Source of the DNA: Sodiomyces alkalinus F11
Lineage: Eukaryota; Ascomycota; Sordariomycetes; Glomerellales; Plectosphaerellaceae
Length of the DNA stretch: 64,000 nucleotides
Direction of reading: 5' to 3'
Assembly (NCBI RefSeq): GCF_003711515.1
Contig: NW_021167083.1
Span: 2,613,451-2,677,450 of the forward strand
Positions 59,925 to 64,000 of the stretch are shown piece after piece. The notes beneath the pieces were generated by a model. The model was given only the letters and a program-made list of their open reading frames with translations, did no database searches and was not told where the DNA came from. The position numbers and the translations under genes are program-made. Each line of letters opens with the position of its first letter. Position 1 is the first letter of the stretch.

Positions 59925-62900
59925 TTATTTTTATTATTATTATTAATCTTACTCCGCTATCCTAACTAATCTATCTATAAGAGCCTTTCTAGGCTATATA
60001 GTCCTTCTCGGGTAGCTATAGAGGGGAAAACCTAGGTAAAACCCGGGGAAAACCTCTATACACTTCCTTAGGTAGAGAGGTGCCGCTACGGGGCCGATGT
60101 AGCCCCGGTTCGTCCCTATTACGTATCTGGATCTCACCTCTAGGCCGGTAGCTAACAGGAAGTATAGTAGGCTAATAGTTAGGTGGGTTAGCCTAGGCTA
60201 ATCTCTATTAGTGGAATAAGGGCCGAGGGGGCGCCGCCGCGCTTCCGCTATACGGTAGCTACGGCTCCCCCTCCTTAGGCTCCCTATATCCCTTAAGGAT
60301 TATGCCTTTATTCCTTCCGTTCGGTTAATACAAAGAGTAGGGGAGGTAGGCGCCTCCTGCCTCTTTAGGGTAGGTTCCTGCTATATCCGGTGGTAGGTAA
60401 GGGGAATAAGGCCCTACCCTATTATAAGAATTAGATAATTAATATCCCCTAAGGCCTTTATACCTTAATCCTCCCTCTTCCTCCTATAACGCTAATAAGT
60501 TTATTATAGGTTTTTCCCCAGTCTATTCCCGCTTACAGTCTTATAGGTATATCGTTACGGCCTATACTAACTAGTAAACCCTTTTAGTTTTCTTATTATA
60601 TTCCTATTATATTTTAACTATAGGTGTTTTATAGGTAGCGTTATAGTAGCGTAGTGGTATAGGGTTAATTAGGTAGTATAGTAGCGATTTATATATATAA
60701 ATATGTAATCCGAAGTAGTAGTATAATATAAGTTCTCTTTATAGTATAGCGGTGCCTTAGTAATAGCATGCTAATAGTTATAGATATTATCTCTTAATAA
60801 TACTAATACTAATAATAATAACCGCCGCTATAAGCGCGGCACTATTCGTGTTATACTATATATAGCCCTTAGTAGTATCGGAGTAGTATTTTAGCGCTAA
60901 TATAGGGTAATTATATTCGTTATAGTAACCGTTTAGGTATTTACCCCGACGATATAAAAGCTTACGCTAATACTACGGGAATAGGCGCGGCCTATTATTA
61001 GTATACTAATAGTCGCCGTTTATATAAGGATATAAGTCGCCTTAGTGCTATAGTGGTATTATATATACGTCGGGGTGGATATAGCTAATAGTTTTATAAG
61101 TCCCCTCCACTACTAAGAAGTAATAGTAACGCCTTATAGATATCTACTAGGTATATATAGCGGCTAAGGCTATTAGTAGCACGGGTATTATTATTATAGG
61201 TGCTCCCCTTTAATACCGTGGCGGTTTACGCTAATAAGTTATAGGCTAAGGAGCGCCTAAGGACGGCGTCCTAGTCTTTTAGCCGGGCCCTAAACTGGGC
61301 GTTACCTTCCGGTCGCGGTCACGGCGGTACTATATTAGTAAGAATATAGGCGTTATCTTATTAGATAAGATATTTAGAGGGTAAGCTAGATCTAATCCTA
61401 GAATACTATATAAGTAGCTCCCCCTCGGTCCTGCTACGGCTCCTTAGCGGTATTATCTAACTAGCCTAATAGGGTCTTAAGTATATCGAAAGCGGTATTA
61501 ATGCCTCCGAGGGAGGTGATAATAATAAGAGCTAAACGGTGCCGTAATAGTATTATATTAATACCGCCGGGGTCCTGGCTTATAGGGCCCCTATCCTAAT
61601 AATTAATTAGTCGTTATACCGCCTTATCCCCGGTACGGTCCCCCTTCGGTATTGCGGGTGTTTTCGTAGGCCTTTATAACTTCGAGGGCGAGGCGGAAGT
61701 CCTTAAGCCTCTTCCGTTATAGGAACCACCTTATAACTACCCCGGCTTCTATATCGTAGTCTAATACGTTATATAAATCCCCTTTAGTTATAGGTAGTCT
61801 CCCTATAGCACCGAAAAGCTCTCCGCGCTCTTCCTCGGTTATATCCTAGTACTAGAGTATTATATACTCTGTTATTTCCGCCCCCTTATCGCTATAGAGG
61901 CACCGGGTTATTAGAAATCCCGGTACCCTTACTTTTACTAAGAAGGCTTATAGGCCTAGCTTTTCTAATCTAATTTAGATAAGCATAGCGCTTTATAGCT
62001 TTAGGAGTTATCTATATTTCCGGAGGGAGCGTTATATTAGGGGGTGGCTTAGTACCGCTATAGTATAGGTATAAGGCCTCCGTGCCTTTACTTAGGTTTG
62101 ACCCTAGTCCCTTATAAGGGCTTTCCTCGGGGCCGTGTTTCTAGTCTAGGTTATTAGGGCGGTGAGATAGGCTATCCAGGCGAGGGCTATATAGGTCCTA
62201 TAATACCGATTCGGTACCGCTAAGGCTCTCGCCGCGGCGTATACTCCGGCTAATATCTTATCTTCGGTTCCCTCCTCTTATATCCGGTGGACCTTCTAAG
62301 CACTAAGGCTTAAGAGGTATAGGTTAAGGGGGGGGATAAAGGTCTCTTTTTCGAGGACCCTAACCGGCGTGGCTTTATAGGCTCCGGCCACTAATCGGAG
62401 GCACCGGTTCTATACCGTTATAAGTGCTGCTATAGGGCCTTACCGGGGGCCGGCCCTTATCTTATAGATAGTTAAGGCGTAGTAAGCAATTACTAGTCGT
62501 ATTACTATAAGGTATAGTCTTCTTACGTCTATAAAGCTATACCCCTATACTACCGCGCTAAGCGTTAAGAGGGCGTATATTTAGGTAGCTAGACGGCTCT
62601 TTACTTTTTTAGTATTTGATCGGAAGTCGAGCTTCTTATTAAGCTAAACGCCTAGGAACTTTATCGCCTCCGCTACTAGTATTAAAATAGTATTCAGGGG
62701 GAGCGGGGCAGGGGAGGGTTAGCGTAACTTTGTAAAGGGGATATAAATACACTTAGCTAGTTCGAACTATAGTCCGCTCGCTATCTCCTAGTTTAGGTAA
62801 GTACGCTATATAGCGGCGAGGCGGTACCGTGTTTATACCTCCGTTCTACTAAAAGTAATAATATTTATATCGTTAGTAAATCCTACTATTATCGTTTTAA

Positions 62901-64000
62901 GAACGCTTTCTAGCTCCTTATAGAGGGTAAAGATTAAGAGGATAAAAAGGATAAGGGAGATAGGGGAGCCCTATAATATACCCCCGTAAAAGTACCGCGG
63001 GGGGGCCGTTTCGCTATTAAGTAATAGCTAGGCTATATGGCCTAAGAGGAAGCTACTACTTAGGGTAGTAAGCTATTAGGGGAATCCCTTCCTTTTAAGT
63101 ATCTTAAGGAGGTAAGAGTAAGGGACTATATCGAAGGCGCTTTTAATATCTAGTTAAAGTATCGAAGCGGTATTATTATAGGCCTAACTTGCTCTTACGG
63201 CCTCCGTGACTCTCTAAACTACTATCTCTTTACTCCGCCTAGTCCGGTTACTTATTTACCCCTCCGGGAGGAGCCGATACTCCTTCATAGCGGCGGTGAT
63301 ATAGTCGGCTAATATCCCCTTAAGGACCTTACCTATTATATTAAGAAGTGATATCGGTTATAAGCCCTTAGCTATCTTATAGTCGGCCGGCGGCCGGCCT
63401 TCCTTCTTAAGGCCTACTATAGTAGCATAGCGGCACCTTTTCGGATAATAGCCCTCTTCGAGGCACGCTATAAAGATAGTACTTAGTCTTTAGTAGAAAG
63501 GAGGTCTATATACCTTTAGGAGTCCTACTAAGAGCCTATCGGGTCTTAGTACCGCTTAGGGTTTAGTCCTTTTAAGGCGCCCCTATATATCCATTATAGT
63601 AACATCGCGGCGGATATCCTATCTAAGGGTAAATTCCGCGCTTAGGGGTCTAAGGGCGGTTAGCTCCGGGTTCTACTAAGGAGTAGATAGGAGTCTACGG
63701 GTACCCCTATAGCGGCGCTATATAGTCTTATCGGCTATAATCGTAAGGTCTCTGATTAGGTTATCTAATACTAATTTAATATCTCCTAGTATTATAAAGG
63801 GGCCGGTTTACTATAATTATATAATAGCGAGCTAGGGGACCTATAAGGGGTTAAAGTCCTTTTAGACTTAGCGGTGCCTGCCTAGGTCCCGTGGCAGTAT
63901 TATCGCGGTACTTAGCGTGGTATGTATCTACGTGTAGATTTAGGCTATCTATAAGTAATAGTCTAACCTAATAATAGTCTTATTAGGGCCGCCGAAGTTA
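59925..64000 (-). mobile_element. LINE3 (non-LTR retrotransposon), RIPed, runs off the window
   Basis: Minus strand; the 3' end is at about 59925, with a TAA-type tail (ttattattattattaat on the plus strand). The 3' region 59950-61550 matches 33391-34640. RT: LDIKSAFDIVP near 63140-63175 and GFTNDINIITF near 62850-62885, where the family has an FADD-type box. The endonuclease/ORF1 part would be at or beyond the right edge. Stops throughout. Confidence 0.7.

Noticed and set aside
1..64000. tRNA genes, rRNA, secondary-metabolite or effector clusters, telomere repeats
   Set aside because: I looked for B-box-like GTTCGA motifs with tRNA arms, TTAGGG arrays and typical cluster enzymes by eye and found nothing convincing. 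A tRNAscan or HMM search could still reveal weak cases.

Overview
The window looks like nuclear DNA of a filamentous ascomycete (Pezizomycotina). Four spliced protein genes have short introns (53-96 nt) with fungal splice and branch-point signals, and they belong to conserved fungal families: palB/RIM13, vts1, eL29 (rpl29) and TFIIIC tau131 (sfc4). Almost everything else is retrotransposon DNA altered by repeat-induced point mutation (RIP). In these stretches CpA and TpG are nearly absent and TpA is everywhere, while CpG, CC and GG survive. I cannot name the species.

Layout. 1-300: edge of a Mutator-like transposase remnant. 330-14461: a Ty3/gypsy element on the minus strand, split between gag and pol by a LINE (LINE1, copy A, plus). 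14462-14973: 5' end of a second LINE family (LINE2), minus. 15244-18059: palB. 18060-25836: RIPed DNA, a LINE2 5' stub, a 5'-truncated Ty1/copia element (copia A, minus), then a longer LINE2 copy carrying a solo LTR. 25837-29795: a second gypsy copy. 29796-31042: unresolved. 31043-33082: vts1. 33390-34640: 3' end of a third LINE (LINE3). 34650-38450: a less damaged copia (copia C). 38451-39655: unresolved. 39656-47169: LINE1 copy B (minus), interrupted by a complete 2-kb gag-only LTR element with a GATTC target-site duplication. 47170-53871: copia B, with pol. 53872-54147: an LTR in inverted orientation. 54377-58495: rpl29 and sfc4, convergent. 58835-59087: solo LTR with TCTCC target-site duplication. 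59925-64000: LINE3, running off the window.

The genes do not form a cluster or operon. PalB is the calpain-like signalling protease of the alkaline-pH (PacC) pathway, Vts1 a SAM-domain RNA-binding protein, eL29 a ribosomal protein, and tau131/Sfc4 the TPR scaffold of TFIIIC. They are core genes stranded as small intact islands in transposon DNA, and some RIPed borders lie within tens of bases of a start or stop codon. I found no CRISPR, operon, biosynthetic cluster or convincing new biological system. The most unusual content is the transposon structure: the gag-only copia element, the nested insertions, the head-to-head LTRs and patches that escaped RIP.
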